Part shown: piece after piece, positions 20,607-30,626 of the stretch
How the letters are laid out: each line of letters starts with the position of its first letter
Position numbering within the stretch: position 1 is the stretch's first letter
Source: Batkoa obscura
Lineage: Eukaryota; Entomophthoromycota; Entomophthoromycetes; Entomophthorales; Batkoaceae
Assembly (NCBI GenBank): GCA_030770535.1
Contig: JASVEC010000115.1
Span: 1 to 48,925 of the forward strand
Length of the DNA stretch: 48,925 bases
Direction of reading: 5' to 3'
The notes under the pieces: generated by a model
The model's input: the letters and a program-made list of their open reading frames with translations, nothing else
Databases searched by the model: none
Told to the model about the DNA's origin: nothing
Position numbers and translations under genes: made by a program

Positions 20607-21822
20607 ATGAGCGGACGGCCAGAAACTAATCAGATCTACTTATACTATACCCCAATAACATCAAAAACGTCTGCGTTCTTTGCATTCCTAGTTATACTAA
20701 CAATGATATGCCTTAGTATTGTCTTTTAGAAAAAAATAATATGATGGATATTAAACATTCAATCTAGGTATCTATGACTGGAAGTTAGTTAACCGTGTTT
20801 CTTTGCGCTTACAAACAGTCATATCATGCTATGATATCTGGCTGCATACCACACACTTATGGATAAGACCATATGCCAAGTCACCGAGTGCGATGTGTAC
20901 ATTTATTGGATGGCAGTTTTTCTTTTTCCCATTATTGTATGCTTTTTTCAACGCTTGTGTTGGAATAAACTTACAACGAACATTTCTTCATAATAAGGCT
21001 GTTACTAAATGGATAGAAATTGCTTATTGGGCTATATCTTTGACAGTAGCATTTATATGTGCAACGATCCCATTAGGTATATAATTAGTGCATTATAAAT
21101 TTATTTACATTTTATGAATAGCTCTTGGTAAGCTCGGGTATGCTAAAGATCAAGGATGTTATATTGTTATTGCTAATGCAAGCGATGCAAAATTTTTTGA
21201 TTTATTAGTATTTCAGCTCACCTATATAGTTGTAATGGTTTACCTCCTTATTGTAGTTATTTTAGTACTGCTAAGGTTGTCAAAAAACATCAATACCATC
21301 CAAAATCAAGGTTTTTCTACTGGTTCTGATGCTTCTGTAAAAGCTGTAAAATATGTAAAACAATTAGGCTATAGAATGTAAACATTGTAAAAAAAATTAA
21401 ACTTTTGATTAAAACTTTTTTAGCATTTTGTACCCAGCTATTATGATATTCACCCATACTGGTGTTGTTGTTTCACAGACGTACTTTGATATAAATGGAA
21501 CACGTCCCATATATCTAAAAAACTGGTCTATAATGGGATCATCACTAGCTGGGTCGCTTAATTTCATTGCTTTCTGTTTAGACCCTACGATTCATGAAGC
21601 CTTTAAATCACTTTATTATAGATTTGTATTAAAGAAAGATTTGAACGCTGATAAGGATCATAACGAAGGTAACTATGATACCAAATTTTAGTAATATATA
21701 GTAATTTAAATTTTCAAGGAATTTATCTTAGCGGTGGGATTGACAAAAATAGTACAAACCATGAAGATGGAAATTTCAATAATGAAGACACTGCTCTAAA
21801 AAAATTTATTAGGACTTTATAA
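20607..21822 (+). CDS. Seven-helix G-protein-coupled receptor, paralog 2
   Basis: Five exons: 20607-20715, 20768-21076, 21122-21377, 21424-21668 and 21719-21822, with introns of 45 to 52 bases. The exons sum to 1023 bases, 340 residues. The last splice (gaag/gtaact ... ttcaag/ga) is my inference; it restores a fifth exon like that of paralog 1. Without it the protein would end at 21691 (313 residues). Topology is as in paralog 1. From the ATG to the end of TM3, and again from TM4 to mid-TM5, the DNA is identical to paralog 1, introns 1 and 2 included. Inner loop 2, inner loop 3, intron 3 and the tail are different. This points to the same outer face and ligand with different intracellular coupling, which is inference. 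Confidence 0.82.
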
Positions 21823-21876
21823 TAACATGTCTAAAGTTTACTCACTACATAATAAAGTTCAAATTATTAAGTTTAT

Positions 21877-21964
21877 GGGGTGTTTTTAGTTTCACTACTT
21901 TTTCCATTTTTAAGCGCTATTTGAGTGGAAAATTTATTGGTAAAATCCTTAAAAATACATCCTT
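21877..21964 (+). mobile_element. MITE, shortened copy
   Basis: GGGGTGTTTTTAGTTTCACTAC, aagcgctatttgagtgg core, ending near acatcct. It lies just past the end of receptor paralog 2. Confidence 0.75.
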
Positions 21965-22388
21965 ATATTTTATCATTAGTGCTTTATAACAAGATAGTAA
22001 ACCTTGAACTAAAACAAAGTTTACTTAATGAATCTGTAGTTTTTTATTTTAATAAACTTATTCAATATTGAATAAAACTATAACTTTTGAAGTCAACTAA
22101 AAATATTTAAAGCAATTATAAGGTTATAAATGTTTGTTCAAATCTTCCCGTGCTTCTCTATTTACTGAGTGTCTCAGGATCATTTATTTGGAGGTCGAGT
22201 GTACCATCCTCAGGAGCTCTTAACAAAGTCCACTCAATCACCTTATATTATCCTATGTTCTCTTGATGTCTGCCATGAGTAACTTCATTTTTAAATCCAC
22301 TTCTTTCTTTAATAATTGTCCTAGGCTAATCCTGACTCCACTTTACTCTTCCTTAACGTATTACGTGTAACAAATAAAATAAGGATAT
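21965..22388. other. Intergenic; possible eroded coding patch
   Basis: No gene called. The part at about 22140-22380 is richer in G and C than its surroundings, and its minus strand reads as a short protein-like run interrupted by stops. It may be an old coding remnant; I cannot name it. Confidence 0.3.
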
Positions 22389-22487
22389 GGGAGTGTTTTT
22401 TTTGACTTCATTACTTTTTCCATTTTTTAAGCGCTATTTGAGTGGAAAAGCTATTAATGAAATTCTTAAACACAAAAATACATCCCC
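22389..22487 (+). mobile_element. MITE, first of a second adjacent pair
   Basis: GGGAGTGTTTTTTTTGAC to ACATCCCC with the aagcgctatttgagtgg core. It is followed directly by an inverted copy. Confidence 0.85.
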
Positions 22488-22492
22488 AATAT

Positions 22493-22580
22493 GTTTTTTG
22501 TTTAATAATTTTACTAACAATCTTTGCACTCAAATAGCGCTTAAAAAATGAAAAAAGCAATGAAACAAAGAAAACATCCC
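22493..22580 (-). mobile_element. MITE, inverted partner
   Basis: A reverse-orientation copy flanked by aatat on both sides (22488-22492 and 22581-22585). It repeats the arrangement seen at 16.7-16.9 kb. Confidence 0.85.
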
Positions 22581-22899
22581 AATATAATCTTTTGAACCTT
22601 GAATTTAAAAAAATTATTTAATACTTATGAAAATAAAGCTTTATTTACAATATTAGTTGGAATTTTTAAAAAAAATTACTTTGTAGTTTATTACACTATT
22701 TCAATTAAAAAAACAGTGCTATATATATAACAAATCACTATATTTGTAAAAATATTAATAGTTAAATTAAGAATTAAAACCAGGATTAATGCTAGTCAAT
22801 TTTACTTAATTTAATTGGCATTTTTCTCAAATAATTTGTTTTTTGCTTTATTATTAAAGTAAATTTTGAGTTTCTTCGAGCTACTTATTTTGTATTAAT

Positions 22900-22931
22900 A
22901 GTAAAATTCTTAAACACAAAAATACATCCCC
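22900..22931 (+). mobile_element. MITE 3' fragment
   Basis: Only the last ~32 bases (agtaaaattcttaaacac ... catcccc) remain, immediately before a truncated LTR. Confidence 0.65.
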
Positions 22932-22936
22932 GTATA

Positions 22937-23356
22937 ATATCACTTAAGTTGTTGCGTTCTTGAATTCAGAGGCAATCAATTTCATACTTTTAGTTTGATT
23001 TGCTATAAGAATTTGTATCTTCGTCCTAAAGAATGTTATCTCCATGTTTTGATATCTATACTTATCGGAGTATAAAAGAGCTTCTAAAAGATAATAGCTC
23101 TGGGCTTTTTAACTGAATTATTCCTTGATATCTCCTACACTTAATAAAGCCACTAAGTTTATTTAATAGTATTTTACATAGATTTTACATTAGTATTGTC
23201 TATTCTAATTGTCTTACATATTCCGTAGCCTATTACGTATTATTTTTCATAATCCAAGTCTATCTTAATTTGTGACTAAGATCTTTCGACCTACAGTGTA
23301 AGTCAATCAGACAATAGCTGTTTTTGACTCCAATCACTGAGTATGAGATTCGATGA
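22937..23356 (+). repeat. Partial LTR, diverged subtype
   Basis: This matches the TGTGAAAT-family LTR from about its position 45 to near its end. The sequence is closer to the arm LTRs than to the 463-base subtype in several places (tgtatcttcgtcctaaag). The start is missing. Confidence 0.75.
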
Positions 23357-24546
23357 TTATTATATAAAATCTAATACTTAAAAAGATCATAAAAGCTTTT
23401 TAATCAACTGTTTATGATAAATCAAAAAAAAAATTTGATAATTAAAATAAACTTATAAATAAAAAAATAATATGCAATAATTAAGTTATATAAAAACTAT
23501 AAAATAAAGATAAAAATAAGTTTATTAAATTCAGCAAAATTTTTTGAAAAAGTCATTATTCTGAAAAGTTTCTTTATATATTGAATTAAAATACTATAAA
23601 TATTAGATACAGGCATTAAAATATAAAACAATGTTTTTTGTAGTTAATAAATAAAAAATTTTATAGTAAATTTAAATGAAAATTTTTAAATTAGAGGATG
23701 TTTTTTTGGTTATCACTCTTTCCATTTTTTAGGCGCTATTTGAACGAAAAGGCTGTTAGTAAAATTCCAAAGTAACTAATAAGTTAAAACTTCGAGTCAA
23801 GTATATCACAAAAGATCTTTGAGGTATAATAAATATTAGTTAATTAAATAATATTAATGATAAGTCATAAAAACTTGAAGAAAACAAAGCATCGGATATT
23901 TTAAAGACAATGAAAATCGTTATTTTTGATAACTTTTAATAATAATTTTTACAAAGAAAATCATTCAATCATTGTATGAAAAGCAATATAATTTTAATCT
24001 TTAAGCTCCTTTATCAACTAAAACTCATGATCCTTAATCTTTTTGTTAGTTTAAATGAGTAGAATATTAAGCTCTGAATTAGTAATTAAAATTGCAAAGT
24101 TTCTCATCTGATTTTTATAGTTTTTAAATTATTTTTATTTTAAATTCCAGTTTTTTTAAATTTGCAAAGTTTCGCATCTAATTTTGTCGCAGCTTTTATT
24201 CTTACTATTTTTGTAAATAAATGTCTCATTCTAAATCCTCTTTAACTCAAAGAAGGTGCTAAGGATGCATATAAGACATACTATAGATATAATAGCGATG
24301 AAACATTCATCTCTTTTACTTTATAGTATATGATTTCTTTTGAGTCAAGAATTAATATTCTAATACTTTAATTGAATTTCGAGTCACAATTACTTATGAA
24401 TTAAAACTATCCCATTTGCGTTAAAAAGTCGGTAATTATGAGAATTGCTGCGCTATACCTAAATTGTTCTATCTATAAATTAAGAATGAAATTTGAGTTT
24501 ATCTTCTTTATAAAAAATAAATAGAATTCCTAACAACAAATAATTC
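23357..24546. other. Intergenic upstream of the MATE gene
   Basis: AT-rich. A decayed MITE lies at 23695-23777. A 14-base tract (tttgcaaagtttcKcatct) occurs twice near 24093 and 24160. No gene was found. Confidence 0.45.
23695..23777 (+). mobile_element. MITE, decayed copy
   Basis: gaggatgtttttttggtta, cattttttaggcgctatttgaa and gttagtaaaattc are recognisable; the 3' end is lost. Confidence 0.7.
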
Positions 24547-26237
24547 ATGGATAAAAAAAGTGACAGTTTTAATACAATAGAAGAAGGGACAAGTGAAAAT
24601 AGTCTATTATTAGCAGAATGTATTAAGAATGAAGAACATGATTTAGTTTTTATTTATCATTATAGAGCTATTGTTAATGAATTAATTTATTTAATTACAT
24701 CGGCAATACCAATTATATTATCTACTTTTATTCAATTTAGTATACCAACTATTAATTTATATAGTATGAGTCAATACGGAGCTATTGAAATAAGTGCAGT
24801 TGCATTAGGAGCCACTTTAGCAAATACAACAGGAAATTCAATTAGTCTAGGTATGGCAACCGCATTAGATACATTATGTTCTCAAGCATTTACAGGAGCT
24901 AGTGATAAAAAACAAGTAGGAGTTCATTTACAAAGAGGAATCGTTATTCAAATGATGATGACTATCCCAATTTTTACTGTTTGGTGGTTCTCTGAATCAC
25001 TATTATTATTTTTACAACAAACTCCAGAAGTGGCTAAGTTATCAAGTATTTATTTAAGAATTATGATCTTAGGTTTTCCACCTTATATTTTATTTGAATG
25101 CTTGAAAAAGTACTTACAAGCTCAAAGTAAGTCATTTTTGATAGTGTAATATAATAGCATAATATTTAATATTTAATCTTTTTTATTTTAGAAATTATGC
25201 GAGCTCAAACTTGGGTATTTCTATTAACTGTACCAATTACTATTATTGTAAATTATTTTTTAATGTGGCATCCAACTACATCAATTGGTTTTATTGGCGC
25301 TCCGTTTACAATTGTATTTTCTAATTGGATTACTTTTTTATCCATGATGATATATATTTATTATGTTGAAGGTTTGGAGTGCTGGGGTGGATGGACGAAA
25401 GATTGTTTAACTAATTTTTCAATTTATATTAATTTGGGTTTAAATGGTATATTAATGTTATGTTCTGAATGGTGGGCTTGGAGTTTAATATCTTTAACTG
25501 TTAGTTATTTAGGTAATATTTTATTTACTTATTTATTTATCATTATTATTGTTGAAATACAAAATATAAAAATAGACTAAATTAAATTAAATTATTATTT
25601 TATAGGTGAGGATTCACTTGCAGCACATTTTATAGCACTTAATATTGATTCAATGTTATATGCTTATTCCTTATCAATTGGTATTGTTGCTAGTAATCGA
25701 ATTGGTAATTTATTAGGTGCACACCATGTTAATAGGGCCAAATTAACTTCTTCATGTTCTATATTATTATCCGTTACTGTACCAATCTTTAATTCTTTAT
25801 TTTTATTTACATTTAGACATCAATTTGCTTCTTTATTTACTAATGTTAAAGAATTGAAAGATATATTAATCGTTTTAATTCCATTCACTTGTGTATATCA
25901 TGTAAGTTTAATTTTAAATACAATATTAATGTTATTAATACTAATGTGTTGTTGTTAGGTATTTGATAGTGTAGCGTGTTGTTGTAGTGGTATATTAAGA
26001 GGTCAAGGTAGACAAAAGATAGGTGGTATAGTGAATTTATTATCTTGGTATTGTGTAGCTATACCAATTAGTATTGTATTAGCTTTTTATTTAAAATATG
26101 GATTATTTGGTATGTGGTATGGTATTTGTATTGCTCTTTTTGGTACTTCTTTTGCTTTATTTTATTTTGTTATGTTTTCTAATTGGGATCAATTATTTGC
26201 TGATGCTAAAAAACGATTAGAACTTTGTGAAAATTAA
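24547..26237 (+). CDS. MATE-family multidrug/toxin efflux transporter
   Basis: Four exons: 24547-25126, 25192-25512, 25606-25901 and 25959-26237. They join to 1476 bases, 491 residues, the usual MATE length. Introns of 65, 93 and 57 bases begin gtaag, gtaat and gtaag; the last has a tactaatg branch-like motif. Family signatures: ATLANTTGNSISLGMATALDTLCSQ near residue 100 (cut here by the usual loop), MRAQTWVFLL after the first splice, ECWGGW and SEWWAW in the middle, GILRGQGRQKIGGIVNL near the C-terminal helices. About twelve hydrophobic segments are expected from the family, and many are visible. It should export small organic compounds across the plasma or vacuolar membrane using an ion gradient. 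The substrate is unknown. An NmrA-like reductase and a medium-chain dehydrogenase lie downstream on the same strand. Confidence 0.9.
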
Positions 26238-26697
26238 GTTGACTTTTATTTGATATTTGGTTCATTAAAGTTATTGACGATATTTTATGCCCTTCTCTTT
26301 TAAAACTTTAAATAAATAATAGAAAATATTATCTTATATTGAATTATTCTCTAATCTTAATTGAAGTTAAAACTAAACATTTAATAAACAAATCACTCTT
26401 AAGTATCCAAATTAATTAAACTGACACAATAAAATAAATGATTCATTAAATTAATATGTAAAAATTAAAAAATACCTTGAACAGCAAAATAAAAAGTAAG
26501 TCTGATAGTATCATATAAAAATAATAAAGACTTTCAAGCCCCTAAGCCCATTGCTATACTAACTGATAAATCAATATAAAGGCAAGGTAAGTCCAATGCT
26601 TGGCCAATGAAAAAGATAAGTTTTCAAGTGTATCTAAACAAATAGAAGGTAAACCTAATACTTTGAATTAAATTAACTAAAATAATATAAGGATATT
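26238..26697. other. Intergenic, nothing recognised
   Basis: AT-rich 3' flank of the MATE gene, up to the next transposon copy. Confidence 0.5.
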
Positions 26698-26922
26698 GGG
26701 GTTGCCCGAATTGGTTTCAGAATTTACTTAGAAATATACTATTTCTGTTAAATATTTAATAGATATATAATATATAACTATATGATTATATAATTATATA
26801 AATACAGTTATTTGACTTTATTTTTTGTTGAAATAAAAACAAAATGAAAACTTTCAGAACTAAACTTCGAAATGGAATTTTTGAAAATTTCAATACAATA
26901 GGGAAGAGTACACAATATAAAC

Positions 26923-27386
26923 TGTGAAATATCGCTTTGTCAGCCCCATGGTTAATTATAACATAACAATCGCCTAAGCTATTATGTTCTTGAGTTCAGA
27001 AAAAATCAATCCCACGTTCTTAGTTTGATTTGCTATGAGAATTTCTAGCTCCATCCAAAAGAATATTATCTTCTCCTTTTGATATTTATACTTTTCAGAG
27101 TATAAAAGAGTTTACAGAGTATAGTAGTTCGAGGCTTTTTAACTGAATTATTCCTTGATATCTCGAACATTTAATAAAGCCACTAAGTTTACTTAATAGT
27201 ATTTTACGTAGATTCTACATTAGTATTGTCTATTCTATTTGTCTTATATAGCTTGTAACCTATTACGTGCTATTCCTCATAATCCAAGTCTATCTTAGTC
27301 ACATAAACTAAGATCTTTCGACTTATAGTGTAGTCAACCCGGAAATAGCTGTTCTTGACTCCAAACCCTGAGTACCAGATTTCACA
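26923..27386 (+). repeat. Solo LTR, 463/464-base subtype
   Basis: TGTGAAATATCGC ... TTCACA. The flanks (aaac, ccca) do not match. Transposase start lies on one side and the transposon 3' region on the other, so it probably marks a recombination that removed the transposase body. Confidence 0.85.
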
Positions 27387-27423
27387 CCCATGTATTTATT
27401 TATATACTACAACATTGATTAAT

Positions 27424-27823
27424 TGTGAAATCTGGTACTCAGGGTTTGGAGTCAAGAACAGCTATTGCTGGGTTGACTACACTATAAGTCGAAAGGTCTT
27501 AGTTTATGTGACTAAGATAGACTTGGGTTATGAGGAATAGCACGTAATAGGTTACAAGCTATATAAGACAAATAGAATAGACAATACTAATGTAAAATCT
27601 ATGTAAAATACTATTAAGAAAACTTAGTGGCTTTATTAAATGTTCGAGATGTCAGGGATTAATTCAGTTAAAAAGCCTCGAACTATTGTATTCTGTAAAC
27701 TCTTTTATACTCTGAAAAGTATAAATATCAAAAGGAGAAGATAATATTCTTTTGGGTGGAACTAGAAATTCTCATAACAAATCAAAATAATTAACCATGG
27801 GACTGACAAAGCGATATTTCACA
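27424..27823 (-). repeat. Solo LTR, 400-base subtype, reverse
   Basis: Flanked by taat on both sides. It lies 37 bases from the previous LTR in opposite orientation, making a large potential hairpin. It is closely similar to 14347-14746. Confidence 0.88.
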
Positions 27824-28004
27824 TAATATTAATATATATATTATATTAGTAAAAGGCTTATTAATATGGGAATTTTTATTAGGTCTAGTAGAAACTCAAC
27901 TAATTTACAATATAAACTATAATATAATAATTTAGAACTGTATCAGGTACTTTTCCTTTTTAATAAAAAATTAAATAAAAAACAAAACCAATTTGGACAT
28001 CCCC

Positions 28005-28660
28005 ATATGGTATTTGAAATTTTCATTATTTTTAACTGGAAACCAATTATTGCTCTATATTTTGTAATTTCAACAATGCTAACCTATGTATTTGTTTGAT
28101 AATATACCATTAAAACATGAATTTTAAAAAGTCGATGATGTTAGTAAAACTATCTATTTTTAAAATTCCAATAAACTTAAATATCTGGATTTTCAATAAT
28201 CAATAAAGATTCAAATATTTTAAAATTAATTATTAGTTAATATTCAATAGTTGTTTTGTTAGTACATGTAATTGGATTAGTAACACCAAATCCAAAATTC
28301 CAGCTAGGTTAGGGTAATTCGGTAGGAAACAGTAGGTTTTTAATTCTCAGCATTATATTAGTAAGAATCACAATTTTACTAGGCTAGTTCAATCGAAAAG
28401 AATATTATTACATCCAAAAAAAAAACCAATTTAACGTACTTTTTGTCCTAGTAAATAGTTTAAGCGAAAACTCCGACTAGGCCAGCCTAATAAGGAAGGA
28501 GCAGTGCCCCATACCTTTATTCAATTAAACAATCAAACTTCTCATTACTTTTAATTTTAAAAGTAATTCATCATTACTAATAATGTTATACAATGGTATA
28601 GCATAAGAAACATCACAAGGGTTCCGACCCTTATATTACCATCTTACCAGTGCTACGAAA
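28005..28660. other. Intergenic upstream of the NmrA-like gene
   Basis: No gene found. The last 250 bases are less AT-rich and probably contain the promoter. Confidence 0.45.
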
Positions 28661-28663
28661 AAG

Positions 28664-28671
28664 TATAAAAG
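28664..28671 (+). promoter_or_regulatory. TATA-like box of the NmrA-like gene
   Basis: tataaaag lies about 55 bases upstream of the ATG at 28724. Confidence 0.45.
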
Positions 28672-28723
28672 CTGCCATTTAGTATCCTTGTAATTTAAAA
28701 CAAATACATTTGAAAAAACAAAA

Positions 28724-29678
28724 ATGACTTTATCAACTATCCCAAACAATCTTAAGAGAGTAGCTATTGCTGGTGGCACTGGAGCCCTTGGTCAGAACCT
28801 TACGGAGGAATTTTTGAAAATTGAGGGGATTAAATTAAAAGTATTGACTAGAAAAAGTACTGGTGAAGTGAGTAATCCACAACTAAAAGAGAAGTTTATT
28901 AAACGTGGTGCTGAAGTTGTTGAGGTTGATTATAATAACCAAGATGAATTAAACGCTGCGTTAAAAGAAATTGATGTAGTAGTGTCAGCTCTAAGTAGTC
29001 TTGATTTTGTAAAGATCAATTTAGTTTTGCTTAACGCAGCAGTTAAAAATAATGTCAATTTATTTATACCTTCTGAGTTCTTTAGTAAATTAGAGGGGTA
29101 CTTTTGTTTAACTTTATTTTACTTCTAGTTTTACTAACTCTACCATTAGAACCAACAATCCATTCACTGCCCCAAAAGCTGAAATTAGAAAACACCTTGA
29201 GAAATCTGGTTTAAATTACATTTACTATAACTGTGGCTTTTTCTATGAGCATATAACTAGCGAGCTTTTCGGTATTGATGTTATTAACAATAAAGCCAAA
29301 ATTGTAGGTTCTGGAAACACAAAGCTCAATATAACTCGTATTAGAGATGTTGCTAGCTTTATTGCACAAACCTATCATTTCCCTGAAGTCAAGAATGCCC
29401 ACGTCAATATATCTTCTCAAGTCACAACCATGAACGAAATTGTAAAACAAATAGGCGAAGTTGGCCAAAAGCCTTTAGAGATTGAGTATATTGATTTGAA
29501 AGAAATCGAAAAATTGATTGTCGAAAAAGCTGAAGATATTTACTATCTCTTGTTTGCGCATTGTGGGAGGGATATCGAGCTTGGAAATGTTTATATTGAA
29601 AAGGATTCAAACTATTTGCTTCCTGGGTTTAAGTTTGAGTCTTTAAAGGAGTATATTAGACAAACATATTTTAATTAG
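28724..29678 (+). CDS. NmrA-like / isoflavone-reductase-type NAD(P)-binding protein
   Basis: Two exons, 28724-29097 and 29129-29678, with a 31-base intron (gtactttt ... acttctag), phase 2; together 307 residues, normal for the family. The N-terminus has the Rossmann strand and Gly-rich loop RVAIAGGTGALGQNL, which binds NAD(P). Then come a VLTR segment typical of NADP selection, DVVVSALSS, and NLFIPSEF (the usual ..R.. FxPSEFG motif, here without the Gly). The second exon has KAEIRKHLEKSGLNYIYYNCGFFYEH, which matches the substrate-domain region. It could be a small-molecule reductase or a redox-sensing regulator like NmrA; sequence alone does not decide. The very short intron is near the lower limit, but the alternative (unspliced) frame stops at once. 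Confidence 0.85.
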
Positions 29679-29760
29679 CGTGAGTTTTTAAAATAAAGTA
29701 TAATTAATATCAATTGTTGACTATTTAGTAATTTTATTGAATCGAATAATATATAGAAAT

Positions 29761-29852
29761 ATGTTTTTTGTTTAAAAATTTTATTAATAACTTTTTTACT
29801 CAAATAGTGCTTGAAAAATAAAAAAAGTGGTAAAACTAAAAAAAATATTTAC
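29761..29852 (-). mobile_element. MITE, decayed copy
   Basis: gttttttgtttaaaaatttta and actcaaatagtgcttgaaaaat match the reverse orientation of the family. The ends are eroded. Confidence 0.65.
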
Positions 29853-29953
29853 TTTTATTTTTATTATTTTTAGTTTTAATTTATATTTATTTTTTTTGTA
29901 TTTTAATAGTATGTTGTAATCTTGATATTTTATTATTGTTAATTATTTTGAAT

Positions 29954-30019
29954 AACTATATTAATTTCTATCTACATTAAATTCAAAACTATATTAATTT
30001 CTATCTACATTAAATTCAA
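29954..30019. repeat. Perfect 33-base tandem duplication
   Basis: Two identical adjacent 33-base units beginning aactatattaatttctatc, inside the decayed transposase fragment. Confidence 0.9.
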
Positions 30020-30338
30020 AACTGCATTTAGCAAAAAAATATACTGAAGTTATAATTGATAATAATATTATCTATTGATTTTTGTTTCTTGTTTTCTTTA
30101 AAGCATTAATTTTATATGTTGCTTGATTAAGTTTATTATTATTATAAAATTCCGTAAACTCTGAGTTATTATAAATAGTTGTCAAAATTAATATAAATGA
30201 ATTACAATGTTCGTATAGTGTGTTTTTCTTTATTATATTAAAAAATTCTAAACTTCCATTTTGAAGTTTAATTATAAAAGCTTGGATTTTGCTTTTATTT
30301 TAATAAAAAATAAAGCAAAATAAACTATATAACTATAT

Positions 30339-30433
30339 GGGGATATGTTTCTGTGTTTGAGAGTTTTACTAACAATTTCCCGCTCAAATAGTGCTTAAAA
30401 GTTGAAAAAGTAATGAGGCCAAAAAAACACCCC
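30339..30433 (-). mobile_element. MITE inserted in transposon leader
   Basis: GGGGATATGTTTCTGTG ... AACACCCC in reverse orientation with perfect atat duplications. The interrupted target is the AT-rich leader of the transposon family. Confidence 0.85.
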
Positions 30434-30626
30434 ATATATTTATATATTATATATCTATTAAACATTTAATAAAATAGTATAAAACATATAATTAAAAAAA
30501 TTGCTAATAGAATTTTTAAATAAAAAATACATTATATGGATCTGTTTAAATTGGAAGAGTAATAAATGGCTTAAACTTTATTAACGATGTTGTAACCCTT
30601 TCAATTGAATAAACACTACAAGAATT

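Larger units (their letters stand above)
26698..28004 (+). mobile_element. DNA transposon copy with two LTRs inside
   Basis: Both ends of the transposon family are present: 5' TIR GGGGTTGCCCGAATTGG at 26698 and 3' TIR ccaatttggacatcccc ending at 28004. Between them are the leader and about 25 codons of transposase, an LTR (26923-27386), 37 bases of 3' region, a second LTR in reverse (27424-27823), and the rest of the 3' region. The transposase body is missing at the first LTR. Confidence 0.85.
29950..30520 (-). mobile_element. DNA transposon 5' fragment carrying a MITE
   Basis: The minus strand matches, with decay, the leader and first ~100 codons of the transposase (start codon region near 30290). 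A MITE (30339-30433) is inserted in the leader. It lies head-to-head with the whole transposon at 30627. Confidence 0.7.

Noticed and set aside
27355-27540. 61-codon frame across two LTR ends
   Set aside because: It is composed only of opposed LTR sequence.
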